Made by a program: the position numbers and the translations under genes. A stretch of 63,940 nt of DNA from Microbacterium sp. (lineage in GTDB: Bacteria; Actinomycetota; Actinomycetes; Actinomycetales; Microbacteriaceae): assembly GCF_026393345.1 (NCBI RefSeq), contig NZ_JAPLAI010000041.1, positions 1-63,940 on the forward strand, written 5' to 3'. Each line of letters opens with the position of its first letter. Position 1 is the first letter of the stretch. The notes beneath the pieces are model-generated. The model did not search any database and was not told where the DNA came from. It saw only the letters and a list, made by a program, of their open reading frames with translations. Positions 18,585 through 27,224 of the stretch are shown in pieces.

Positions 18585-19370
18585 TCAGCGGCCGTAGCGG
18601 CGGTCGCGCTTGGCGTAGTCGCGGATGGCGCGGAGGAAATCCACCTCGCGCAGATCCGGGCCGAGTGCTTCCACGAAGTAGAACTCGCTGTGCGCGGACT
18701 GCCACAGCAGGAAGTCGCTCAGCCGCTGCTCCCCCGAGGTGCGGATGACGAGGTCCGGGTCGGGCTGCCCACCGGTGTACAGGTGCTCGCCGATCTGCTC
18801 CGGTGTGAGACTCGCCGCGAGCTCCTCCAGCGAACCGCCGCGCTGGTCGTGCTGCGTGATGATGCTGCGCACCGCATCCACGATCTCGCCGCGCCCGCCG
18901 TAACCCACCGCCAGGTTGACGTGCATGCCGGTGCGGGTCGCGGTGCGACGCTCGGCCTCCGCCAGCGCGGCGGCGAGCTCGGGCGGCAGCAGATCCGCGC
19001 GGCCGACGTGCTGCACGCGCCAGTCCCGTTCCTCGGACAGCTCGGCGGCGAGCTCCGCGATGATCTCGAGCAGGTCGTCGAGCTCCTGGGAGTCGCGCTT
19101 GTTCACGTTGTCCACGGACAGCAGATAGAGCGACACCACGCGCACGCCGACGTCGTCGCACCAGCGCAGGAACTCGCGCATCTTCGCCGCTCCGGCGCGA
19201 TGGCCGTGCGCGGCGGTGGCGTAGCCCAGCTGGCGCGCCCATCGACGGTTGCCGTCGATCATCATGGCCACGTGCTGCGGCACCCCGCCGGCCGGGATGC
19301 GACGGCGCAAGCGCTTGCTGTACAGCCGGTAGAGGGGTCCCCGCTCCCCGCGCTCACGGCCATTCGTCAC
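18585..19370 (-). CDS. uppS: Isoprenyl transferase (UppS/cis-prenyltransferase)
   Basis: The 261-residue protein condenses IPP onto an allylic diphosphate to make polyprenyl carriers for cell-wall synthesis. Motifs are [13 protein letters not shown] with the catalytic Asp, [10 protein letters not shown], and the C-terminal [15 protein letters not shown] segment. Actinobacteria often hold two paralogues, so it could be the decaprenyl or the short-chain enzyme. TAGCGT stands 6 nt before the GTG, giving a leaderless start. It is divergent from the hemolysin III gene. Confidence 0.95.
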   Translation of the reverse strand: MTNGRERGERGPLYRLYSKRLRRRIPAGGVPQHVAMMIDGNRRWARQLGYATAAHGHRAGAAKMREFLRWCDDVGVRVVSLYLLSVDNVNKRDSQELDDLLEIIAELAAELSEERDWRVQHVGRADLLPPELAAALAEAERRTATRTGMHVNLAVGYGGRGEIVDAVRSIITQHDQRGGSLEELAASLTPEQIGEHLYTGGQPDPDLVIRTSGEQRLSDFLLWQSAHSEFYFVEALGPDLREVDFLRAIRDYAKRDRRYGR

Positions 19371-19455
19371 CCCCCTACGCTACTCCGCCCGCACCCGCCC
19401 CCCATTCACGGCGCATGTGCTCGGGCCGGAATGCGGCCAGGCATACGCTGGAGGT

Positions 19456-20172
19456 GTGACACAACCCGCCGACGCACCCGACGTCCCCTCGCTCCCTCTG
19501 GTCGAGGAGGCGGCGCACGACGCTCAGGCGGAGATCCGTCCCACGTGGCGCGGGTGGATCCACGCCGGCACGTTCCCGGTGGCCCTCGTTGCCGGCATCG
19601 TGCTCATCGTGCTGGCCCACGGAACCGCGGCGAAGTGGTCGGCCGCGGTGTTCATGGTGTCGTCACTGCTCCTGTTCGGAAACTCCGCCCTGTACCACCG
19701 CTTCGACTGGAAGCCGCGCGTGAAGATGGTGCTCAAACGCATCGACCACGCCAACATCATGCTGCTGATCGCCGGGACGTACACCCCGGTGGCGGTGCTG
19801 GCACTGCCCACCGACAAATCGATCATGCTGCTGTCGTTCGTCTGGGGCGGGGCACTGGTCGGCATCCTGTTCCGCGTCTTCTGGATCAACGCGCCCCGCT
19901 GGCTCTACGTCGCCCTCTACCTGGTGCTCGGATGGGCGGCCATGATGTACATCGTCGACCTGTTCCAGACCAGCGTGATCATGATGGTGCTGGTGCTGGT
20001 GGGCGGCGTCCTCTACACCGGCGGCGCGATCGTGTACGCGACGAAGCGACCGAACCCGTGGCCGGGGACGTTCGGCTTCCACGAGATCTTTCATTTGTGC
20101 ACGGTGCTCGCCTTCCTCTGCCACTGGACGGCGTGCCTGCTCATCTGCCTGAACCCCGCCTTCCACGGCTGA
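19456..20172 (+). CDS. Hemolysin III/PAQR family membrane protein
   Basis: The 238-residue protein has about seven hydrophobic helices and the metal-binding signatures of the HlyIII/YqfA-PAQR superfamily: NSALYHRFDW, HANIMLLIAGTYTP and the C-terminal HEIFHLCTVLAFLCHW. The bacterial role is poorly known (membrane homeostasis is proposed). GTG 19456 follows TACGCT by 6 nt, so it is taken as a leaderless start. An upstream start at 19417 would lie inside the promoter. Confidence 0.88.
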   Translation: MTQPADAPDVPSLPLVEEAAHDAQAEIRPTWRGWIHAGTFPVALVAGIVLIVLAHGTAAKWSAAVFMVSSLLLFGNSALYHRFDWKPRVKMVLKRIDHANIMLLIAGTYTPVAVLALPTDKSIMLLSFVWGGALVGILFRVFWINAPRWLYVALYLVLGWAAMMYIVDLFQTSVIMMVLVLVGGVLYTGGAIVYATKRPNPWPGTFGFHEIFHLCTVLAFLCHWTACLLICLNPAFHG

Positions 20173-20185
20173 GCCGCGGCACGGG

Positions 20186-20476
20186 TCAGCGGTTGTGGTC
20201 GGGATCCACGTCCTGGTCGTCGGCGTCGCTCTCGAGCACGGCGCGATCGCCCTGCGCGGCGGCGAGCTCCTCAGCATCCAGCTGCTCCCGCACCTCCGAC
20301 CGGTAGCGCGCGCGGCGGATGCGGCGGAGCATGTCGATCACCAGCAGGATGACGATGACCGCCAGCACCGCGATGACGGCGAAGCCCCACGGTCCCGGGG
20401 TCACGAGGGACTCGTCGACCATGCCGGTGTCGCTCGGCGAGGGCGTCGCCGCCGCTGCCCACGGCAAAAGATTCAT
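20186..20476 (-). CDS. Small single-span membrane protein
   Basis: A 96-residue protein beginning MNLLPWAAAATPSPS. It has one membrane helix (WGFAVIAVLAVIVILLVIDMLRRI) and a basic then acidic cytoplasmic tail (REQLDAEELAAAQGD, ESDADDQD). GGGGA lies about 8 nt before the ATG. It converges on the hemolysin III gene with a 13-nt gap and is divergent from the DUF4307 gene. I recall similar small proteins beside DUF4307 in Microbacteriaceae. Function unknown. Confidence 0.7.
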   Translation of the reverse strand: MNLLPWAAAATPSPSDTGMVDESLVTPGPWGFAVIAVLAVIVILLVIDMLRRIRRARYRSEVREQLDAEELAAAQGDRAVLESDADDQDVDPDHNR

Positions 20477-20556
20477 TGGGTGTCCCCGTTCCGAACGCGC
20501 AAGCCATCGCGAGCGCATAGCCTGGAAGTCCAGCCTATTCCCGACGCGAGAGTGCG

Positions 20557-20946
20557 ATGACAACCCAGCAGATGCTCGATGACCGTTACGGCCGCACCCC
20601 GCGCAGCCGGCGGTTCTGGATCGTCTTCGCAACGATCGGCCTCACGATCGCCGTCGCGGTGGCGGGATGGTTCGCACTGTCGTCCTCGCAGGGCTCGGCC
20701 GAGGCGAGCGACACCGGCTTCGCACTGGTCGACGAGCACACCGTGTCGATCTCGTTCCAGGTGTCGGTCCCCGCCGGCAACGAGCTCGCCTGCGCGCTGG
20801 AAGCCCTCGATTCCGAGCATGGCGTGGTGGGCTGGCGCGTGGTGCAGTATCCCGCCTCCGACGCGCATTCCCGCGCCTTCACCGAGACGATCCCGGTGCT
20901 CTCGGAAGCGACGACGGGTTTGGTCAACTCCTGCTGGGTGCCGTAA
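20557..20946 (+). CDS. DUF4307 membrane protein
   Basis: The 129-residue protein has a short N-terminus (MLDDRYGRTPRSRR), one membrane helix and an extracytoplasmic beta-rich domain ending in SCWVP. It matches DUF4307, an actinobacterial family usually found next to greA, as here. TAGCCT at 20518-20523 is a plausible -10 box, giving a leader of roughly 27 nt. Function unknown. Confidence 0.85.
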   Translation: MTTQQMLDDRYGRTPRSRRFWIVFATIGLTIAVAVAGWFALSSSQGSAEASDTGFALVDEHTVSISFQVSVPAGNELACALEALDSEHGVVGWRVVQYPASDAHSRAFTETIPVLSEATTGLVNSCWVP

Positions 20947-20962
20947 TCTAGCCGCACGTGAC

Positions 20963-20989
20963 GACGCCCCGGTGCACTGCCGGGGCGTC
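20963..20989 (+). promoter_or_regulatory. Hairpin in the greA leader
   Basis: A perfect 10-bp stem (GACGCCCCGG and its complement) with a 7-nt loop lies between DUF4307 and greA. It lies downstream of a -10-like TAATCT at 20944-20949, which places it inside the greA 5' leader if that box is used. It may terminate DUF4307 transcription or act as an attenuator of greA. Confidence 0.55.
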
Positions 20990-21034
20990 TTGGCATTCGC
21001 GGCCCACGCGCCGCGACGTACGAAGGAGACGCTC

Positions 21035-21526
21035 GTGTCTGCAGATGCTCCGGTGACATTCCTCACCCAGGACGCGTACGACCGACTCGTCGACGAGCTC
21101 GAACGACTGTCCACCACCGGCCGGATCGAGATCGCGAAGCGCATCGAGGCCGCCCGGGAAGAAGGCGACCTGAAGGAGAACGGCGGGTATCACGCCGCCA
21201 AGGATGAGCAGGGCAAGCAGGAGGCCCGCATCCGCACCCTGCAGTCGCTGCTGAAGGGTGCCAAGGTCGGCGAGGCGCCCACCAGCACCGGCGTGGTCGA
21301 GCCCGGGACCGTCATCACCGCGATCGTGGCCGGCGGCGAAGAGATCTTCCTCCTCGGCAGCCGCGAGATCGCCGTGAACAGCGAACTCGACGTGTACAGC
21401 GAGGCCTCTCCGTTGGGAGCGGCGATCCTCGGCCTCAAGGAGGGTGCGAAGACCTCCTACACCGCCCCGAACGGTCGCGAGATCGGCGTCGAGATCGTCA
21501 AAGTCGAGACCTACAACGGGCAGTAA
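21035..21526 (+). CDS. greA: Transcription elongation factor GreA
   Basis: The 163-residue protein stimulates cleavage of backtracked RNA in stalled RNA polymerase. The N-terminal coiled coil carries the acidic tip (AAREEGDLKENGGYHAAKDEQ), and the C-terminal FKBP-like domain ends with the GxEIVKVETYNG segment. GTG 21035 is set by AAGGAG 6 nt upstream. A hairpin and a small overlapping upstream frame lie in its leader. Confidence 0.96.
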   Translation: MSADAPVTFLTQDAYDRLVDELERLSTTGRIEIAKRIEAAREEGDLKENGGYHAAKDEQGKQEARIRTLQSLLKGAKVGEAPTSTGVVEPGTVITAIVAGGEEIFLLGSREIAVNSELDVYSEASPLGAAILGLKEGAKTSYTAPNGREIGVEIVKVETYNGQ

Positions 21527-21535
21527 GCCCGCCGC

Positions 21536-22762
21536 TCAGTCCGCGACGACGGTGGGCTCGTAGCCAGCCTGCTCGAGCGTCTGGATGACGTGACGGCGAT
21601 GTTCCTCGCCCCGCGTCTCGACACTCAGCTGCAGGATCACGTCGCTGATCTGCAGCCCGTGGCCGTGCCGTGTGTGCAGTACCTCGGTGACGTTCGCCCC
21701 CGCCTCGGCCAGGAGCTCCGACACCCGAGCCAGCTGACCGGGGCGGTCGGGCAGCGGGATGCGCAGCGTCATGTAGCGACCGGATGCGGTGAGACCGTGC
21801 GCGACGACGCGCTGCAGCAGCAGCGGGTCGATGTTGCCGCCGGACAGGATGGACACCGTGGGACCGGTGGCCTTCACCTTGCCGGTGAGGATCGCGGCGA
21901 CCCCGACCGCGCCGGCGGGCTCGACCACGAGCTTCGCACGCTCGAGCAGCACCAGGATGGCGCGGGCGATGTCGTCGTCGGTGACGGTGACGACCTCGTC
22001 GACGACGTCCCTGATGATGTCGAACGGCACGTCGCCCGGCCGGGCGACGGCGATGCCGTCGGCGATCGTCGGTGTGGTCGCGACCTCCAGCGGGCTGCCG
22101 GCGGCGAGCGACGGCGGGTAGGCGGCGGAATTCGCCGCCTGCACGCCGATGACGCGCACGGTGCGCCCGGCGGCGGCGGCGCGGGCCTTCACGGCCGCGG
22201 CGACGCCGGCGATGAGCCCTCCCCCGCCGATACCGACGATCACGGTGTCGAGCTCGGGCATGTCCTCCCAGAGCTCCAGGCCTACGGTGCCCTGGCCGAC
22301 GATGATGTCGGGGTGGTCGTAGGGCGGGATGAGCACGGCCCCTGTGCGCTCGGCGAACTCGGCGGCGAGGCGGAGCGGCGTCTCGACGGTGGCGCCCTCG
22401 AGCACGACCTCGGCGCCGTAACCGCGGGTCGCGAGGAGCTTCGGCACCGGGACCCCCAGCGGCATGAAGATCGTGGCGGGGATGCCGAGCCGCTTCGCCG
22501 CCAGCGCGACGCCCTGGGCGTGGTTGCCAGCCGACGCCGCGACCACGCCGCGGGCGCGTTCCTCCGCGGTCAGACGGGACAGGCGGTACGCAGCGCCGCG
22601 GATCTTGAACGATCCCGTCCGCTGCAGGTTCTCGAGCTTGAGCCGCACCGGCACACCGAGCAGGTCCGAGAGGTATTCGGAATCGTTCAGCGGCGTTCGG
22701 GTGATGAGCGGCGCCAACACGGCTGCAGCGTTCTCGAAATCGGCCAGTGTTGGCAGGGTCAC
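21536..22762 (-). CDS. ilvA: Threonine ammonia-lyase with ACT domain
   Basis: The 408-residue PLP enzyme deaminates threonine to 2-oxobutyrate. The lysine is in GSFKIRGA, the phosphate-binding loop is GIGGGGLIAGVAAA, and a C-terminal ACT domain (RPGQLARVSELLAEAGANVTEV) offers amino-acid feedback control. One ACT domain and this length fit the short TDH/IlvA2 type. GTG 22762 has GAGGAGG upstream and overlaps the stop of the AI-2E exporter gene by 4 nt (GTGA), so the two are coupled. Its stop codon lies 9 nt from the convergent greA stop. Confidence 0.95.
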   Translation of the reverse strand: MTLPTLADFENAAAVLAPLITRTPLNDSEYLSDLLGVPVRLKLENLQRTGSFKIRGAAYRLSRLTAEERARGVVAASAGNHAQGVALAAKRLGIPATIFMPLGVPVPKLLATRGYGAEVVLEGATVETPLRLAAEFAERTGAVLIPPYDHPDIIVGQGTVGLELWEDMPELDTVIVGIGGGGLIAGVAAAVKARAAAAGRTVRVIGVQAANSAAYPPSLAAGSPLEVATTPTIADGIAVARPGDVPFDIIRDVVDEVVTVTDDDIARAILVLLERAKLVVEPAGAVGVAAILTGKVKATGPTVSILSGGNIDPLLLQRVVAHGLTASGRYMTLRIPLPDRPGQLARVSELLAEAGANVTEVLHTRHGHGLQISDVILQLSVETRGEEHRRHVIQTLEQAGYEPTVVAD

Positions 22763-23946
22763 GCCCGTTTCCTCCTCTGTCGGGGAACTGTGCTCCAGAT
22801 GAGATCGCCCGGCGCGGGGCGAAGGCCCGTCTCCCAGGAGCGGCGGGAGAGGTAGAGGGCGGCCACGTTGACGAAGGCGGCGAGCGGCACAGCGAACAGT
22901 GCGCCCGGGATGCCGCCGATGAGCGCTCCACCGGCGACGACGAGCACGACCGCGAGCGGGTGCACCTTCACTGCAGAACCCATGAGCAGCGGCGGCAGGA
23001 TGTGGCCCTCGATCTGTTGCACCCCGAGCACGACCACCAGCATCCAGACAGCGATCCACAGTCCGTTGTAGACGAGCGCGAGGAACACCGCGACCGCGCC
23101 GGTGAGGACGGCACCCACGATCGGCACGAACGCGCCGAGGAACACCAGCACGCCGACGGGGATCGCCAGCGGCACGCCCAGCAGGAACGCGCCGAGGCCG
23201 ATGCCGACCGCATCGATAGTGGCCACCAGCAGCTGCGTGCGGGCGTAGTTCACGACTGTGACCCACCCGGTGCGGGCGGCGCCGTCGACGGCCACGCGGG
23301 CACGTGCCGGGAACAGCCGTTGCGTCCAGCGCCAGATGCCTCCGCCGTCGGCGAGGATGCACAACAGGATGAAGACGGTCAGCAGCGCACCGGTGGCGAC
23401 GTGACCGACCGTCGAACCGATCGCGAGCGCACCGGACAGGAGCAGTTGCGCCTGCTGCTGCAGCAGGTCGCCTGCCTGGGCGAGCAGGTCGTCGATCTGA
23501 TCGGCGGTGAGGTGCAGGGGACCCTCGAGGAGTCCGACCCGCAGCTGAGCCAGTCCATCGATCGTGCGCGCCTGGACGGAGCTCCACTGCTGGGCGATCT
23601 GCCACCCGGCGAGCCACAGCAGGCCACCGATCACGGCGACCGTGCCGAGCAGCGCAATGACGATCGCCAGCCACCGCGGCATCCGGTGCCGCAGCATCCA
23701 GCTGAACGCGGGCCAGAGGAGCGCGGCGAGGAGGATCGCGACGAGCAGCGGGATAACGAGGATCTTCAGCTGGATGACGAGCCAGACGACCACGGCGATG
23801 GCGCCGGCGATCACCAGGAAACGCCAGGCGTACGCGGTAGCGACACGGAGACGTCGGGGCACCGCATCCGTCACATCGGTCGAGACCGTGCGCGCCCGCC
23901 AGGCGTCACGGAACGACCCGCGGGGCTTGGGGTCGGGAGCGCTCAT
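22759..23946 (-). CDS. AI-2E/PerM family transporter
   Basis: The 395-residue protein has about eight hydrophobic helices and the family motif region GAFVPIVGAVLTGAVAVFLAL. Members export autoinducer-2 or act as sodium/proton antiporters; the substrate here is unknown. The C-terminus is basic. TAGACT lies 6 nt before ATG 23946, a leaderless start. Translation of ilvA is coupled to it by a 4-nt overlap, although no metabolic link is evident. Confidence 0.9.
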   Translation of the reverse strand: MSAPDPKPRGSFRDAWRARTVSTDVTDAVPRRLRVATAYAWRFLVIAGAIAVVVWLVIQLKILVIPLLVAILLAALLWPAFSWMLRHRMPRWLAIVIALLGTVAVIGGLLWLAGWQIAQQWSSVQARTIDGLAQLRVGLLEGPLHLTADQIDDLLAQAGDLLQQQAQLLLSGALAIGSTVGHVATGALLTVFILLCILADGGGIWRWTQRLFPARARVAVDGAARTGWVTVVNYARTQLLVATIDAVGIGLGAFLLGVPLAIPVGVLVFLGAFVPIVGAVLTGAVAVFLALVYNGLWIAVWMLVVVLGVQQIEGHILPPLLMGSAVKVHPLAVVLVVAGGALIGGIPGALFAVPLAAFVNVAALYLSRRSWETGLRPAPGDLIWSTVPRQRRKRA

Positions 23947-24039
23947 CCCGCCAGTCTAGGACTGCACCCGGGAGCGGCCCGCGCGCCAACGGAGCGCGGC
24001 CGTGCCGCCGTGTCGGTGGCCGCCCGTAGGCTGTCGCCC

Positions 24040-25290
24040 GTGCGCACCCGCTTGACCCGTCCCCAGGCTCGCCGAGTCGCGTTGTCGGCGCAGGGGGTGG
24101 GCGGCACGCCCCCGGCGGCTGTCACCGCCCGCCAGCTGAACCGGGAGCTGTCCCGGATGGCGACGCTGCAGATCGATTCGGTCAACGTGTTCGCCCGGTC
24201 GCACTACATGCCGTTGTTCTCGCGCCTCGGCGCCTACGACACCGGCCGGCTCGACCGGCTCTTGTTCCAGCACCCGGCGCCGTACGTGGAGTTCTGGGCG
24301 CACCAGGCGGCGTTCATTCCTGCGACCGACTGGAACCTGTTCGGCTTCCGGATGGCGGAGCACCGGGCACGGCACGAGCGGACCGGATGGTTCGCGGTGG
24401 ACGACGAGACTCTGCAGTGGGTGCGGACAGAACTTCGTGATCGCGGGCCGATGCGGCCGGCCCAGATCGAGCACGATGCGGAGCGCGCGACGCGGGGCCC
24501 CTGGTGGGACTGGAGCGCGGTGAAGAGTTCGCTGGAGTACCTGTGGTTCACCGGCGAGGTGGCGATCGCCGGGCGCCGCGGGTTCGAGCGTGTGTACGGA
24601 CTGGCGGAGGATGTGATCCCCGCCGATACGCTCTCCCGCCCGGTGCCGCGGGAGGAGGCGTTGCCGATCCTCATCGAGCGCGCCGCACGCGCCTGCGGTG
24701 TGGCCACGATCGCCGACCTCGACGACTACTGGCGCATCCGGGATCAGCGCACGGTCGCCACGGTGGTCCGTGCGCTGGAGGCCCAGGGCATCCTGCACCC
24801 GGTGCAGGTGGACGGCTGGCGTCAGCCGGCATGGCTGCATCACGCCGCCTCGGTGCCCCGCTCTCTCGACGGTGCGACGGTGCTCACCCCGTTCGATCCG
24901 GTGGTGTGGTTCCGGCCGCGGGCGGAGCGGTTGTTCGACTTCGACTACCGGATCGAGATCTACACGCCGGCCCCGCAGCGCCGGTTCGGGTACTACTCGC
25001 TCCCGGTCGTGATCGGCGACCGGGTGGTCGGCCGCGTGGATCTGAAGGCCGACCGGGCCGCATCCGTCCTCCGGGTGCAGGCGGCGTGGTGGGAGCCGGA
25101 GCCGCCGCTTGGGGCCGCGGAACGCCTCGCCGACGTGCTCCGCGAGGCCGCACGGTGGCAGGGGCTCGCCGGCCTGTCGGTATCGCGCTGGGGCAACGCC
25201 GCCGAGGACGTCGCCCGCGCACTCCCGGAGGCGTCACGGCACGTCGCGGGGCCGGAGCCGGTCGCCCTCGCCGGCGACGAGCCCGGCTGA
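24040..25290 (+). CDS. YcaQ/AlkZ-type winged-helix DNA glycosylase
   Basis: The 416-residue protein belongs to the HTH_42 (DUF1006) superfamily that includes Streptomyces AlkZ and E. coli YcaQ/AlkX, which unhook DNA interstrand crosslinks. The catalytic QxD motif is visible as LQIDSVNV near residue 45, followed by HYMPLFSRLGAY, another family marker. Winged-helix domains occupy the middle and a beta-barrel-like region the C-terminus (LTPFDPVVWFRPR). GTG 24040 follows TAGGCT by 7 nt and is taken as a leaderless start, although the frame is open far upstream. It is likely a housekeeping YcaQ type, since no biosynthetic cluster is near. Confidence 0.88.
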   Translation: MRTRLTRPQARRVALSAQGVGGTPPAAVTARQLNRELSRMATLQIDSVNVFARSHYMPLFSRLGAYDTGRLDRLLFQHPAPYVEFWAHQAAFIPATDWNLFGFRMAEHRARHERTGWFAVDDETLQWVRTELRDRGPMRPAQIEHDAERATRGPWWDWSAVKSSLEYLWFTGEVAIAGRRGFERVYGLAEDVIPADTLSRPVPREEALPILIERAARACGVATIADLDDYWRIRDQRTVATVVRALEAQGILHPVQVDGWRQPAWLHHAASVPRSLDGATVLTPFDPVVWFRPRAERLFDFDYRIEIYTPAPQRRFGYYSLPVVIGDRVVGRVDLKADRAASVLRVQAAWWEPEPPLGAAERLADVLREAARWQGLAGLSVSRWGNAAEDVARALPEASRHVAGPEPVALAGDEPG

Positions 25291-25333
25291 GCTCCGCATC
25301 CGGTCCGGTCGCCGCCGCGCTCTGTCCGGCGTG

Positions 25334-25661
25334 CCGTCGTTCGGAGAAGTGGAGCACCGCGCCGCGGGTCCTGGGGCCGTCGTTCGGAGATCCGGCACAG
25401 GACGCCGCGCCGTCGTTCGGAGATGCGGCACAGGACGCCGCGCTCCCCTGGGCCCTCGTTCGGAGATGCGGCACGACACGCTGCGCAGCGAACGCCGTGA
25501 CGGCCACATCCGGTCCCGAATCCGAACGACGGCACGGCCGGCGCAGCACGGTCCGAGCCTGCATCCGAACGACGGACCAGGCGACGCCACCGCGACCGCC
25601 GACATATCCGAACGACGGACCGGGCGGGCGCGCGGCACCCGGGCCGGAATCCGAACGAGGG
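25334..25661. repeat. Two-armed 43-bp-period repeat array between convergent genes
   Basis: The 391-nt gene-free stretch 25291-25681 holds eight copies of a short motif. Four copies of CGTTCGGAGA read forward, with TCGTTCGG starting at 25337, 25380, 25413 and 25456 (spacings 43, 33, 43). Four copies of TCCGAACGACGG or a one-base variant read backward, starting at 25521, 25564, 25607 and 25650 (spacing exactly 43 each time). Intervening sequences differ except between the second and third forward copies. The two arms face each other across about 50 nt. It lies between the 3' ends of the YcaQ-type gene and htpX. No coding potential is convincing. Confidence 0.85.
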
Positions 25662-25681
25662 ACCCGGGGTGGATGCGTGAG

Positions 25682-26572
25682 CTAGAACTGCCCGCCCATC
25701 TCGCGCAGGCGCACCACCCGATCGGCGAGCGGCGGATGCGTGGCGAACAGGCGCGAGAGCATTCCCGGGCGCAGCGGGTCGGCGATCCATAGATGCGCCA
25801 TCGAGGTGTTCGCCCGCTGCAGCGGTGCCGCGTGAGCCGCCAGGGTCTCGAGCGCGGACGCGAGACCCTCTGGGTCGCGCGTGGTGAGCGCGCTCGTCGC
25901 ATCGGCCAGGTACTCCCGCTGCCGCGAGATCGCCGCTTGCACGAGCCCCGCCAGGAGCGGTGCGACGACGGCCGCGACCACCCCGAACAGCAGGAACACG
26001 AGCTGGGCCGGATTGTTGCCCCCACTGCGTCGGAGCCCGCCGAAGAACACGGCACGCAGCATCATGTCGGCGACGATGCCCAGCGCCACGACGAGTCCGA
26101 AGACGAGGAGCGACACCCGGATGTCGTAGTTCCGGATGTGGCCGAGCTCATGCCCGAGCACGCCCTCCAGCTCGCGGTCGGTCATGACCTCGAACAGGCC
26201 GGTGGTCACCGCGATGGCCGCCTTCTCCGGCGTCCGCCCGGTGGCGAAGGCGTTCGGCGCGGGGTCGTCGACGACGTACAGCCGCGGCATCGGGGTGCCC
26301 GTCGTGATGCACAGGTTCTCGACCAGTCGGTAGTACCGAGGCGCGTCGGCCTGGGTGACCTCGACGGCACCGGACAGGGCGAGCGCCTCCCGGTCGGCCG
26401 CGAAGTACTGGATGACCGCGTAGCCAGCGGCGAACAGCAGCACGAACGCGGTGATCCACCAGTTGTTGCCCGCGAGCCAGCCGACGAGGAGCCCCACCGC
26501 GCCGAGCAACAGCACGAAACCGACGAGGATCAGCCAGGTGTTGCGCTTGTTGCGCGCGATCGCCGAATACAC
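25682..26572 (-). CDS. htpX: HtpX-like M48 zinc metalloprotease
   Basis: The 296-residue membrane protease has two N-terminal helices (TWLILVGFVLLLGAVGLLVGWL and WITAFVLLFAAGYAVI), the zinc-binding motif HELGHIRN and the third ligand region REYLADATSAL, with two more helices between them. It degrades misfolded membrane proteins. GTG 26572 has GGGGAG upstream. It follows lemA by 32 nt on the same strand, a pairing seen in many bacteria. Confidence 0.93.
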   Translation of the reverse strand: MYSAIARNKRNTWLILVGFVLLLGAVGLLVGWLAGNNWWITAFVLLFAAGYAVIQYFAADREALALSGAVEVTQADAPRYYRLVENLCITTGTPMPRLYVVDDPAPNAFATGRTPEKAAIAVTTGLFEVMTDRELEGVLGHELGHIRNYDIRVSLLVFGLVVALGIVADMMLRAVFFGGLRRSGGNNPAQLVFLLFGVVAAVVAPLLAGLVQAAISRQREYLADATSALTTRDPEGLASALETLAAHAAPLQRANTSMAHLWIADPLRPGMLSRLFATHPPLADRVVRLREMGGQF

Positions 26573-26604
26573 CGGGCTCCCCTCGCCGCGGTCGGATCAG
26601 GCCG

Positions 26605-27171
26605 TCAGAACTGCACGCGCGGCGGTTCCGCGATGGACGCGCCGCCGACGACCTCGAAGAACTCACGCTCGCTGAAGCCGAGGCGCCGTGCGAAGAGGTT
26701 GTTCGGGAACACCTTGATCTTCGTGTTCAGCTCCCGCACCCCGCCGTTGTAGAACCGTCGCGAGGCCTGGACCTTGTCCTCGGTGTCGACGATCGACTGC
26801 TGCAACTGCAGGAAGTTCTGGCTGGCCTGGAGCTGCGGATACGCCTCAGCGACTGCGAACAGAGACTTCAGCGCCTGCTGCATGTGACCTTCGGCGATAC
26901 CCGCCTCGGCCGGCCCGCTGGCGTTGATCGTCTCGGCACGCGCCTGTGTGACGTTCTCGAACACCGCCTTCTCGTGCGCGGCGTAGCCCTTGACGGTCTC
27001 GATCAGGTTGGGCAGGAGATCAGCGCGCCGCTTGAGCTGGACAGTGATGTCGCTCCACGCCTCGTCCACCCGGACGTTCAGCTGGACGAGCGAGTTGTAC
27101 GTCGCCCAGAGGTAGATTCCGACGATCACCACGAGAGCGACGACGATCAGAACCGGGATGAGCCATTCCAT
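26605..27171 (-). CDS. lemA: LemA family protein
   Basis: The 188-residue protein has an N-terminal membrane helix (LIPVLIVVALVVIVGIYLWATY) followed by the LemA helical domain (VDEAWSDITVQLKRRADLLPNLIETVKGYA, ENVTQAR, YPQLQASQNFLQLQQ). Function is unknown, but it is often paired with HtpX-type proteases, as here. TAGGAT about 40 nt upstream is a likely -10 box, so the leader is about 30 nt, with GGAG 10 nt before the ATG. Confidence 0.93.
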   Translation of the reverse strand: MEWLIPVLIVVALVVIVGIYLWATYNSLVQLNVRVDEAWSDITVQLKRRADLLPNLIETVKGYAAHEKAVFENVTQARAETINASGPAEAGIAEGHMQQALKSLFAVAEAYPQLQASQNFLQLQQSIVDTEDKVQASRRFYNGGVRELNTKIKVFPNNLFARRLGFSEREFFEVVGGASIAEPPRVQF

Positions 27172-27224
27172 GTCGGTGCGTTCTCCATTCCCCGTTTTCG
27201 GACATCCTACGCCGGGCCGCCGAG

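Noticed and set aside
22747..24039. Long N-terminal extension of the YcaQ-type gene
   Set aside because: It reads antisense through the AI-2E exporter, and the leaderless promoter at 24027-24032 places the start at 24040.
25334..25661. CRISPR array
   Set aside because: Motifs are only about 12 nt, occur in two opposite orientations, and there are no cas genes; a protein-binding or structural array fits better.
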